Positions 32,701 through 43,790 of a stretch of 64,000 bases of DNA are shown here, piece after piece. Position 1 is the first letter of the stretch. The number at the start of each line of letters is the position of its first letter. Under the pieces are notes generated by a model. That model saw only the letters and a list, made by a program, of their open reading frames with translations. It was not told where the DNA came from and ran no database searches. The stretch comes from Zonotrichia leucophrys gambelii (Eukaryota; Chordata; Aves; Passeriformes; Passerellidae). The position numbers and the translations under genes are program-made. The DNA is taken from positions 64,883,075 through 64,947,074 of the forward strand of contig NC_088172.1 of NCBI RefSeq assembly GCF_028769735.1. The letters run 5' to 3'.

Positions 32701-35700
32701 TGTCTTGGCTGTGTGACTGAAAGTCTTCATGGTGTAAGCACTGAGTAAGTGCTTTTTACCTCAGGTGCTGTAGGTGAAGACCATGTGTGCACTCTATTAT
32801 TATTACACAGTTCAGTAAGTGATAAACAAATTACTCCTCATCAGTTGCTTTGTATTGTTTGCCCATAGCTCATGAAATACTCAATATTTTTGTTAATTAA
32901 ACTATATGGTATGAAAAATAGAATGGATGAATGTAGGCTTACAGATAAATGAAGTTAGATATGTTTGTCTTTCATTATAAAAACTAACTTACTTACATTT
33001 GAAGTATTTAAAACTATTTGTGGGCAATAAAGAAGAAATGTTTTTCTGACTAGATTTTGTTTGTATGTTTTACTTTTGAAGAGTGGCTATGCCCCAATTG
33101 AATTTTTCCTTGAGGGGACTAGAAGCCGCACTGCCAAGACTCTGACTCCAAAATTTGGTATGTTTATTGAAGATTTGGAACTTGTGATATTATTAGTGTT
33201 TTCATTAGTGGCCATGTGCTTTGTAAGTTCTTTGGATAGGAAGGGATGTTAATGTAGAGGGAAACTGGGGAAGTCTGTCAGAGTATGGAAAACACCATGG
33301 CTGGGTTCCGAGGCCATACAAAGAACAGCAATACACTTCACTTGCTTTTGTTCCCTTTGCCCCATTGTGTGCTAAATTCAATAATTCTTCACCATTTTCT
33401 TCCTAGACAATAGGCATCCACTGGCCAGCAGGGAAATATTGTAGCTCTAACTGTAAAAGTAACCAGGAATCTTTTAGAAGGAAGATGCTGTGCGAGCACA
33501 GAGCAGTGCTGCTGAAAAGAGCACAAACAGCTGTCCAAGTGTTGCTTCCATTTACCCTCTGTTTTAAGGCTTGGGCAATGTCTTTTGCTTCTGCTTGCTT
33601 GAAGAGAGAACAGACACAGTGCACACCTATTAGCAGTTTCTAAAATACAAAGATATCCTTTTCCAAGTTAAATTGCAGTTGCTTTTCCCTCTTTGAAAGA
33701 GACAGGTGATTCATGGTTTTTTTCCCAATTGGCAGGTCTTCTCAGCATTGTGATGGAACCCTTTTTCAAACGTGAGGTCTTTGACACATACCTTGTTCCC
33801 ATCAGCATCAGCTATGAGAGGATATTAGAAGAATCTCTCTATGCATATGAACTCCTAGGAGTCCCAAAGCCCAAAGAATCTACATCTGTATGTAAATTCC
33901 TTAAGAACACAACATAAGTGGATGTATACACACCCTGTAGCACCAGAATTTAAGTTTTCCTCTTCTCATTTTCATAGGGGTTGTTAAAAGCCAGGAGAAT
34001 CCTCAGTGACAATTTTGGTACCATACATATCTACGTTGGCCAGCCAGTGTCCCTTAGAACCTTGGCATCTGGGAGGATCAATCGGTGCCCGTACAATTTG
34101 GTTCCCAGGTACTGCATCTTTCCATGGTGTATGCACAGGAAAAACGTTGGTTTAGTCTACACCTATGGGAACTAACTAAGATGTTCTCTTGTACTTTGTT
34201 TTCATCTTCTCTCACCTCCCTCCATCTGCCTGTTCAAACTGCTGAACCTGTTTGGTCTGAGCAGAGGCTTATTGTGCTTGTGACTGGGTGTTTCTGAAAT
34301 GAATTGTTCCTTGTGGCCTTCCCTGTGTTGAGAAGACGCCCCTTTAAAATTTAATGGTGGTGCATGAACCAGGCAAAACTCAGATTCCTGAGAATGTGGT
34401 GCTTTTGCCACTTAAAATTTTCACCTCCCTCTCACTTCTTGCATTATTCCTGCAAGCTGTTAAGTGACCATATGTCAGGGAGAGCTGTAGCTGTGACTGG
34501 ATTGTGTTGCCTTTGCAGTTTTTTCTGTAAAACATAATGCTTTTGAATTTTGTTTGAAGCCAGCAAATATACAGCATCAGTAGAGAGGTCTGTGCTTCAG
34601 GTACTGTCATGCAGCTACTGATGCTTTGCTCTATACTTCTGTTTTACATAGCACACAGAATCACCCTGCAGGTGCTAGATGCTGTAAAGTGACAGATCTG
34701 GGAACAATATGAAAGAAATAAAGAGGGGTGTTATTTCTATTAGACTTTTTGAGCTCTTTACCTTAAATTGCATTGTTTTTTTCAGGCATCTTCCCCAAAA
34801 GCCATCTGAGGATATCCAAGAATTTGTCAGTGATGTAGCTTATAAAATGGAGCTCCTGCAAATAGAAAACATGGTTTTGAGCCCTTGGGTGCTAGTTGCT
34901 GCTGTCCTGCTCCAGAATTTGCCAGCTATGGAATTTGAGCTTCTAATAGAAAAGACTCTGTGGCTTAAAGGCTTAACACAGACTTTTGGAGGATTCATTG
35001 AATGGCCTGGTATGCAGAGAAAGTGTTATTTCTGTTCCTCTTGTTGCTTATGAAAAATAAATTATATTTCTATGGAAGCAATGTACAGTAACAGAATTCT
35101 TAGAGTTATAAATGGATTTTAGGATAAGCTAAAAATTATGCTGAGATCTGACAGGTTTTGACTGAGCCTGTACTTTGAAAAACAGGTGGAAACAGAACAG
35201 ACATTTTACTGTTGTATCATGTGAGAGGGAAATTATAAGGTACTTTGTCAGAGTACTATGGTTTGTGTAGTGTCTGTGTTTCTGAACTGTGTGTAAGTCA
35301 CAGGCAGTTGTCTGATCTGCACCACTTAACTCTGTGTAATGCTACATTTCGTGCTTGGTATTGACTACAGTGTAAGTTGTTACTGGTGCAAAAAACTAGC
35401 AGAAACAAATGGGTGGAGGAAATCAAAACTCTTAGTTGTCTATTTATTTTTAAATTTCATTTTATCTCCAGAAACGATGATTTATATACACCCCCATATA
35501 TATATGTGTGTGTATAGTGTATATATTGGCTGCTGAAAGGTTGATTGTGCTTTCAAACTTTGTTTGAAACTTCTCTCTGTGAGCCAGAGTGACACAGGCA
35601 ATTTTAGAGCCTCGGGATGTAAGTGGTAAAGCTAACAAAGGACAGCATTGTGCAATGCAAGTACATTTACCTTTCTGCTGTAGGTAGACTTAAGTCAAGG

Positions 35701-38700
35701 ATCTTTGCTTTTGTAGTCCTGTGTATAATCAAGGATCCCTCTCACTGCTACAATAAAGAAATAGGAGCAGGCTACTGGTATAAAAGAACTCTGTCACCTC
35801 TGGGAAAAAAAACCCCACTTCTTTCAGGGATTGGCACTACAGGGAATGCAGGCAAGGTCTGCTTCTGCCAGACTAGTAAAAGCAAGAATTTCATGGCAAT
35901 ACTTGAACAACATTTAGAGTCTTACTACACAGTAAACTGAAAAATATACCGCATCCAGATTTGCTTATTTATTTTGTTTATTTTCTTAGCAACAGTTAGT
36001 AAGCATTTACTTTAGTAGAGTTGTCATGTAGTCAGGCAATAGCAAATAGGCATGGTAATGAAATGGAGGAGTGACAAGAGCTGAGTGGATTTTGTTGGAG
36101 TGTGCTGTCTGTGCTCGAAGCATCAGTTGCATACTGGGTTTGTTGTTTTGGCTTGGATTGTCAATTTGAAAGAATTTTAAAGGCCAATTTGCTGATGCCA
36201 GCAACTGCATGTATGCTCTTCATTCTGGTCTCTAAACAGCTAGTTATTTCTGCCCTTATCATGCTGGTTGGTTGTTACAGGCAAAACATTTGCAAAATTT
36301 TATATTCAAAACAGGAAGTGTAAAAATTACTTGCACAGACTTCTGCTTCCTATTGCATTGAGAAACTTGGGAGCTTTAGCAAAACTCGAATGAAGTAGGT
36401 TGAAGGAGTAAATAAGATGAAAGGAGACTCTACATGAAATCTGTATTAAAGGAAAGGAATATGATGGGTTTTTTCTGTCAGAGGCTATATTGATTTGATA
36501 TGCCTGTGGTGCAATGAACATATAAAATGTATTTTAGTGTTAAATATGAAGTTTTTATTGCTTGCTTGTCAAATTGTTTCCAATTTGTGCAGGGAGTGTT
36601 TCTCATTGAGTAGGTATGTTATGTAACAATATTTATGCTAAGAATTTTTATAAATTTAGTTTGGGATGAGGCCTTGCTTATGTATGAGAGTTGATGAAAA
36701 AGTTTATAAAAAGATTTGTACCTATGATTCAAAACTTGTAGTGTCAGAAATGCTTAAGCAGAAGCATAGTCTCTGTTTCCTTACTAATGAATGTTTCCAT
36801 CAAACAGAGCCTTTTTCCGTTTGAAGGCTCAGAATATTTGTTCCAGAGACAAAGGAACAATTACAATTTGCAGTTGTTATTAAGTGGAAGAATTCTAAGC
36901 ATTTTAATTATAGAAATGTCTGAAATTTGTTCTCACCATGTCATACTATGCCTGGTTTGCCAGTTCCTGGTATGGATTCTATTGGAACAGCTCTCTAACT
37001 CAATGTTTGGTGTAGTGTCTGAAATACTGGTGCATTTTGGGCTGTTTCAATAGAGTTATGCTCCCTTTTGCAACTTCCTGAGTGCTGTATTTTCCTCCTA
37101 GATAACCTGTGTGCCAAAAAAGCAGTCCTGTCTGGCCTCACCCTGCATTCCAACATCGCTGGCCTTGTCGATGGCCACGTGGTCCTGAATGACAAGGGAG
37201 TGGAAGATGGAGCCGTAGGGGAAATCGTCTTCAGGCACGCGCTGGCCGTGCTCATGTGTGCCACGTACAGGAACCAGCTGCTGAACGTCTTCGTGCGCCC
37301 GGCCCTGGTGGCAGTGGCCTTGCAGATGGCACCCAGCTTCAGAAAAGGTACCCTGGGGCTCTGGGGAGCTGCTGCCTTTGCTCCTTGTGCCCTCAGCTGG
37401 GAGAGGAGCACCAGCTTCCTGTGACTGCTAGTGGCAGCTGTCCATTATGCTTGGGATAAGGTGGACGTGTTGGGAGGGCATTGGGGATATTTTGCTTGGC
37501 TTTTTTTTGTTTGTTTACCCTTTGATCCTTTTGTAGGATTTGATTGTGGCATCTAATGCATGTTCTGAGAAGCTGCAAGCCCCCGCTCTTTCCTTTTCTT
37601 TACAGCTGAATCAAGTGCTTTGAGTACTTGCCGTTCTGTTTGGTTTCTGCCTTTGTATGTATGCTTCAAATGCCAAGTCCATATTTTATTTGAAGTAGGT
37701 ACTCTCTTAAATAAGGAGTAAATGGCTCTTCACTTGCATTTACAATATTTTTTTCAGAGGAAGTCTATAGCTGCTTCAACTTCTTGAGAGATGTTTTTTC
37801 TAATGAGTTCATCTTCTTTCCTGGCATTTCATTGAAGGTAAAAATATCCCTTATACAAAAATACTGATAGTAATGCAACCAATTAAAATAGCATGATTCC
37901 AGGGCTCTGCTAAACAAGTGCTTTGTTTACCTACTGGGATTTTACCTTGATCTGTAAGTGGGAGAACTAAAAAGGGGGTCATTATGTTGATTGCGAAATA
38001 TTTTCTGAATCCACAAGGTTGTCAATGCAATTTTTTTCTCCATTCCAGTAAAAAAAATTAAAAATAATTAAATTGCCCAATTCTGAACTGTTAAAATGAA
38101 CTGTAGCACAATTTTGGCTTTTTTACGTAAAGCTACCAGTCTTCCAGCACAGATCTGAAAATCTGTGTTAAAGCAGTCTTTTCAATGAAGTGTAAATGCT
38201 GTCAGGGGTGCAGCCTGTGAAGGTTTTAGAAGTGAGAGCTTTCCTAATGGCAAAATAGTTTCCCTCTTAGAGTCTTTGGAAGCTTTACTTGCATCCTTTT
38301 TTGCTTGAAAAGAATTTCCCCTCATTTTACCTCCTGCCCCATGCAGGCATCAGTCATACAAAGCCAGTATTGTTCCTGCACACTGCCTTATTCCAGGGCT
38401 TATTCCAGTGTGCCTGTGTGCACCCCTAGCACAGCTGGATACAGGCAAGCTGGGAAAACTGCAGGCAGCCCTTGGCTCTCTGCAGGACTTGCTCTGTCAG
38501 TTTGTACACAAACCTGCTGGGTCAGGGCTGGCTCTGGTCCAGCCTGCTTGAAATGCAGGTGAAAACAAGTTTATCAGTTAAAAAGCTGTTCAGCCTCACA
38601 CCCAATATAAATTGGTATGTGTAGTTTTTAATTGGATTTTAAACTGATTACATGTTATTTTTATCAATTCTGAGGACAAATGTATGACGGTGATAGTTAT

Positions 38701-41700
38701 GATCTTTCCTGCCTTAAAAAAGAGAGTATAATTTTCACAAGAATGTTCAAGACTTGCAAATGTATTAAAATCTCATAGATTTTTATATAGATGAGAATTG
38801 GGCCTTTTTTAAAGGCTGACTGGCACAGCTAAGTTCTATTTGTTGACAATTTTTTGCTTCTTGCAGCTTTTTTGAAATAGCAGAAAGTGGCAGGGAGCAG
38901 GAAGGTGGCTGGCTATGACTGACTTTGCTGGAGTCAGATGAAAGAGTTGCTGTGATGCTAAGGGATCTTTTAGCCACCCACTCACCGCTTTATTCATTGA
39001 TATGTCTGTCATGTCCTTGTCCCATCCCTTTGTGTAATCTGTTCCCCTTTTGCCCATATTGGCAGTAAAATGGTTTTGACCTTGACATTTCCATACTTTG
39101 TAACTTTTTGGCCATTTGTTTTCTGTTTGGTAGAGGGCAGGTCAGTGATCTGTATTATCATTTATTGCAAACACTGGACATGAGATAAAGGCAAACCCTT
39201 CGTCTAAAAATAGGTAAATGAATGAAAAACACCCCCAGGAAAAAACCCTAAACTGGACAACCTGACCATGTTTTGACAAAATCCTGAGGGAGCTCAGGCT
39301 GGCTGTTGCAATAGCAGCCACAGCCACTTCCTTTGGGCCAAGGTCTGTTGTGCATTGAGGAACTGCTGTGTTTAAGAACATGTTCCCACTGCCTTTTTAT
39401 ATAGGTATTTTTGGGAGACAGAAAAATTTTAGTTCAAGTCTCTTGACAACTGAGTTCAGAAATGAAAGTGGTGCCCTGTTGTGGTTTCTGTTGTTGATTT
39501 TGTGGGAATGGTAGCTGCACTTTTGTAAATGTTAGAATTTTAGTTATGCATTTCTTGCCCAGGATTTTGAGGAAGGATGTTTTCTACTCACAAAATGTGA
39601 TGCCATTCAAACGAGTCAACAGGAGATTTACCCTACTGACAAAGGAAGTGGCACAGTGTCTTTCTTGTCAGCTATGTTCAGACCTTTTGTGGAAGGTTAT
39701 CAGGTATGTTGTCCTTCAGAAAATGATCTCTTTTTTTTCCTGTGTTTTGTAGGGAAAGTAAGAGAGCTGTGATACCTCTGTGTAAATAGGCTGAGAAATA
39801 CAAAAGTTAAGAAACAGCAGTAATAAATCTTAAACCCACCCTTCCCCAAGGATCCCAATTTTAGCTTTTGGCTCAGACTTGTCCAATTTGCCAAAGCAGT
39901 AACTGCTATGTGATGTTATGGCTCATTGTGGGTTTATGAGATTCATAAGGAGTGTGCTGCTACCAGGTTCATTGTTCTTTTTTATGAGGAGCTCTTGCTT
40001 AATTCATTTTATGTGGGTTGTCCTGCCAGGTGTGGAAATAAGTTTGCATCTCCTATCTGAGAGCTTTTATAGGAATCATTAATTCCACCCATTTCTCGTT
40101 AAATTCTTCTGGTTTTTCCCAAGGTTTTAATAAAATGAAACATTTACATTCCTGTAGTAAGTAATACATACAAACCCAGAAGGATAAAATCTCAGCTAAA
40201 TCAGTATAAGATTGGTGAGACTGGAGGTGTTCAACATAGTGGAATGTAGTTAGTGATCTGATGTGTGAGGTGTACTGATGTGCCCATTTTTTCTCACCTT
40301 CAGAACAGGTATTGGTTTAAAAAAGTTAAACTGTTTTGAGTTGTAAGAATAAGAATGTAAATTTAATGTCTAAGGTAGCTATTATAGAAATATGGAGTCT
40401 TATTTTCACATTGGGAGTCTTTTACCTGTAAAACAGTAATAAAACTTTCAGAAGCCCTATGCAATACCTTTTGAGGTCCTCTCCTATGCTTTTCAAAGTG
40501 GATAGTATTACTTACAAGGACACATCTATTTATAACTCATTACAAGCTGACAATCTAAAAGAAAGGAATGCTCATTTTCTTGAAAATGTTAGTTAATTTT
40601 CAGATACCTCTCAAAGGAAATGAAAGAAGCATTTACTGAGAAGCAGTTTATACCTGGAGTCCGCAACTTTGTTTTTCAACTTCTTGAGAAGGGTGTGTAC
40701 AGCTGTTACTCAATATGGTTTTACAAGAGTAGCCTGTTAATTGAAAATTATAAAAATTTTAATTGTGTTTCTATCTTCTCCATAGGGAGTACACAATGTT
40801 ATGAAGCACTGTCTTCTGACATGCAGAAAAATGCCTTATCAGCTCTTGTGCAACTGGGTGCAGTGAAGAAGAAGAAAATGTAAGTAAAGTTACATACCTG
40901 GTGTATAGAAATCTTAGTGGCAATTCTTAATGTCTGAGCTCCTGGCAGACAACCCCAACTGCCTGAGCACCAGAGGTTGACTGGAGTCATAGAGAAGACC
41001 CAAAAGTTCCCTTCTGTACATGATGTGGAAGTGGAATGGCATGCCCTTATAGTGGAAAGACTCCAGTGGGACCTAAAAAAATTCATTAACTCACTATTAG
41101 GCTGCTTCTGATTCCCTTTACCTTTTGGTTTTCAACATTCCTCCCTTTTTTTCTTTCTGATAAGAAAAGAAGAGCACTGCTTATTTGTAATACTGTGTGC
41201 TACAGTAAGCCTTGTGAGGCAATGTAGCAATAATCAGGAATGTAAGCAATAATCAGGAATACCAGTAGTTTGGGGGAACTTCAGCACTGAGATGATCTCA
41301 AAGCAATTTAACTGAAAGCTTGATCATTTGAGTCCTTTTACACAGTTCATGGTTTATAGACCTAAGATTAAAATGCACCTGTTGCTGTATGGTGTTATTC
41401 TGTTATCAAATGAATTTGTGTTGTGGTGCTCATTACTGTGTTTAGAAGTGTGATCCTGGAAGTCCCCAATAGAGCAAGTCCCTGCAGTGTCTTGAGTGTT
41501 CCTCAGAACACAGATGGCAGCTGATGATCTGAGCTGTTTCCTTATGCCTCTGTTCATAAAATGATTAGGTTAAGGTAAATGTCTATAGCTAAATTCACCT
41601 TTCAAGTAAAAGGAATAAATTGAGTGCAGCAGAATTTGGGGACTGTGAACAAGAGAAAAGGTAAAGAAACCATGACTGTTCTAGAGTCTGACATGTCCTT

Positions 41701-42231
41701 AAAGTTGATATGTATGATGGTATGATAAAAAATATGTAATTATGAAAATGTTTAATTCTGATTATTGTGTAGAAATTACTGGAATAAGGAATATTTCTTG
41801 AGTAAACTTTTTTTTGTAATTGTAGGCCCAGTGGATTCACTTACAATGTAAATCAAGAGGCTGTTAGTAAAATCCTGGACATGTTTGGTAAGTGTTCACT
41901 AATCAATTTGAAGAGAGCTTCTCAAGTTATAAATTACTTTGGACAATGCACATATGTTATGCAGTGATTTTAGTTAGTAATTCCATAGACTTAACTGCAT
42001 AAAAATCTTAGTAATATTTTTTTACAATGCTTTTTCTTGTATCATTAGCTGCAGCTTTGAAATCTCCCTTCTTTATTTCACATACTGTGCAATCCAGTGA
42101 CTGAGGGCAGTAAAGTAAGAAGTAGTTTATTGGCATGGTGTTTACAGCATGTTGATCAGAAATGTTCAGTGTGGGTTTTTTTGTTAGATGCTCGGATACC
42201 TGTACAGAAACCTGTGGCTGCACGACTCTGA
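23153..42231 (+). CDS. GNPAT: GNPAT, dihydroxyacetone-phosphate acyltransferase
   Basis: Sixteen exons join in phase to 2034 nt (677 aa; human is 680): 23153-23212, 26572-26760, 29164-29340, 30172-30301, 32496-32623, 33082-33157, 33736-33887, 33978-34108, 34786-35009, 37102-37347, 37758-37837, 39563-39703, 40593-40692, 40786-40879, 41826-41887, 42188-42231. The enzyme acylates DHAP at sn-1, the first step of ether-lipid and plasmalogen synthesis, on the lumenal side of the peroxisome membrane. The HX4D motif is HRSYVD at residues 158-163. GAFFMRR ends near R207 (matching the human R211 region linked to RCDP2), FLEGTRSR is at 237-244, and YLVPISISY lies in exon 7. The C-terminus is AARL, a PTS1 variant. 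Start 23153 has A at -3 and G at +4 and gives an N-terminus of usual length before YSKEL. Intron 4 is GC-AG. Confidence 0.97.
26168..26340. repeat. 85-bp tandem duplication in GNPAT intron 1
   Basis: The unit starting gaattaagtaacacggcata at 26168 recurs 85 bp later at 26253 as gaattaagtaacatggcata. Similarity continues through the T/G-rich tail. The copies differ at a modest number of positions, so the duplication is not brand new. Confidence 0.85.
35496..35526. repeat. AT/GT microsatellite in GNPAT intron 9
   Basis: Alternating purine-pyrimidine run: TATA units, GTGTGT, then TATAGTGTATATAT. Ordinary intronic repeat. Confidence 0.8.
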
Positions 42232-42486
42232 GTGGTCCCTGATGCTGAGAGTGGATGTAAGCTCCTGCTGAGAACATGGACCACTGCCCCACTGGAGCAG
42301 GGATAGGAACAGACACGATTCCCCTCCTGCCCAGCCAGCCTGCAAGCGTGGGAGGCACAGAGGTGTTTCTTCAGCTGGACAGCTCTCCATTACCACTTAG
42401 GAATTGCTGCTGAGGGGCTTAGAGGTGTATGTACATCCTCACCTTGTTTTGTTTTTTCAAACAAATTAAACATTGTCTCTTTTTTT

Positions 42487-42492
42487 AATAAA
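42487..42492 (+). terminator. GNPAT: GNPAT poly(A) signal
   Basis: AATAAA about 255 nt after the GNPAT stop codon, within T-rich DNA. It is the first canonical hexamer after the stop. Confidence 0.65.
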
Positions 42493-43009
42493 TATTGAAA
42501 GAGATGTGCACAGCAATGGCTACCTACATACATTTTTCTAGACTTGTAACAAGGAATGTGATTGGTTTCAAGTATTTCATGGATGTGAAAATGTAACAGG
42601 GAATTAAAAGACTTGCTATTAAAATTAATATTTAGAAAAAAACGTTGCTGGCTGGCTAAATGTAAGGCAAGGCCCTCATGAATGAAGAGCACAAATCAAA
42701 CCTTGGGCAATAACCAGAACTGATAAATGTATTGGGTCTTGTGTTTTGGTATTTTGTGTTTGGGTTGGTTTTGGTTTTGTTTTGTTTTTTTTTTGATTTT
42801 TTTTTTTGTTTTTTTCTAAGGCAGCTTGGCATTATTTTAATTACTTAATGAATGTTGTATTTAAACATTGAATTAAAGCACCGTCGATTACGTGTCTGTC
42901 GTCTCTTCCCCCCGTCTCACCGCTTACTGCGCTGTCCCTTGAGGAGGCAGAGTTCTGCCGGAGTTTTCCAGGGTTTTTATTTTTCCCAGTCCGCTCCCTG
43001 CTGCCGCGT
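42493..43009. other. Intergenic DNA between GNPAT and PDCD2
   Basis: About 500 bp separates the GNPAT poly(A) signal from the PDCD2 core promoter. It holds a G/T- then T-rich tract at about 42736-42819. From about 42890 the composition turns abruptly GC-rich into the PDCD2 CpG island. No gene is present; the open frames here are shadows. Confidence 0.7.
42736..42819. repeat. T-rich / GT-rich low-complexity tract
   Basis: Starts as TTTTGG/TTTTG units and becomes long T runs before 'ctaagg'. On the minus strand it would be an A-rich tract like a decayed retroposon tail. On the plus strand it lies where GNPAT transcription should end. Confidence 0.7.
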
Positions 43010-43790
43010 TATAAAGGCGGAGCCGGGGCAGGCTGAGCCCGGAACGGAGCTGGGGTGGGGCTGGGAGAGCGGGGCCGGGCGGAGCCGGCGGAGCGCCCGC
43101 CCCTCTGGGTGCGAGTTGGCGGACGGGAAGCGGCATGGCTCCCGGCGTGGAGCTGGGCTTCGCGGCGGCGGCGGAGGGCGCGGGCGGTGCCTGGCGGCTG
43201 CACAGCACCTACTTCCCCAGCAAGGTCGGGGGGCGGCCGGCGTGGCTGGGCGAGGCCGGGCTGCCGGGCCCCGCCGCTCTGCGCTGCGGCCGCTGCCAGC
43301 AGCCCTGCGCCTTCCTGCTCCAGCTGTACGCGCCGCTGCCCGGCCGCGCCGACGCCTTCCACCGCACCCTCTTCGTGTTCGCCTGCCGCGGCGCCGCCTG
43401 CTACGGCCTGGCGGGCCCGGGCGGGCCCTTCCGCGGTGAGGCGCGGGGGCGCTGGGAGGGACGGGGCGAGGGCCGCCGGCCGCCGCCCCGCTGACCGGCG
43501 CGTCTTCCCGCAGTGTTCCGGAGCCAGCTGCCGCGGCGGAACGACACGTACCCCGAGGAGCCGCCCCCCGAGGAGCCGCCCCCGGGCCCGGCCCCCGCGC
43601 CCCCGCGGCGCCTGGGCAGCGGCGCCGCGCTGTGCCGCGTGTGCGGCTGCCTCGGGCCGCGCTGCTGCGGGCGCTGCCGCCGCGCCGCCTACTGCGGGCC
43701 CGAGCACCAGGCGCTGGACTGGCGGCGCGGGCACCGCCGCTCCTGCGGGCAGCACGCCGCCGGAGGTGGGTCCGCGCACACCGCCATCGG
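42890..43790 (+). promoter_or_regulatory. PDCD2: PDCD2 CpG island
   Basis: CpG-dense, GC-rich block covering the PDCD2 promoter, exons 1 and 2 and intron 1. The change from the flanking AT-rich DNA is sharp on both sides. Edges are by eye. Confidence 0.8.
43010..43015 (+). promoter_or_regulatory. PDCD2: Candidate TATA box of PDCD2
   Basis: TATAAA followed by GGCGGAGCC, 120 bp upstream of the PDCD2 ATG. If used, transcription would start near 43040-43045 and give a leader of about 90 nt. It sits inside a CpG island, where TATA boxes are uncommon. Confidence 0.45.

Larger units (their letters stand above)
23213..42187 (+). other. GNPAT: GNPAT introns
   Basis: Fifteen introns. The largest are intron 1 (23213-26571), intron 2 (26761-29163), intron 4 (30302-32495), intron 9 (35010-37101) and introns 11-14. 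They are AT-rich with no additional gene recognised. Inside are an 85-bp tandem duplication at 26168-26340, a 22-bp duplication at 31866-31909, an AT/GT microsatellite at 35496-35526 and a direct repeat of gcaataatcaggaat at 41227 and 41246. Confidence 0.7.
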
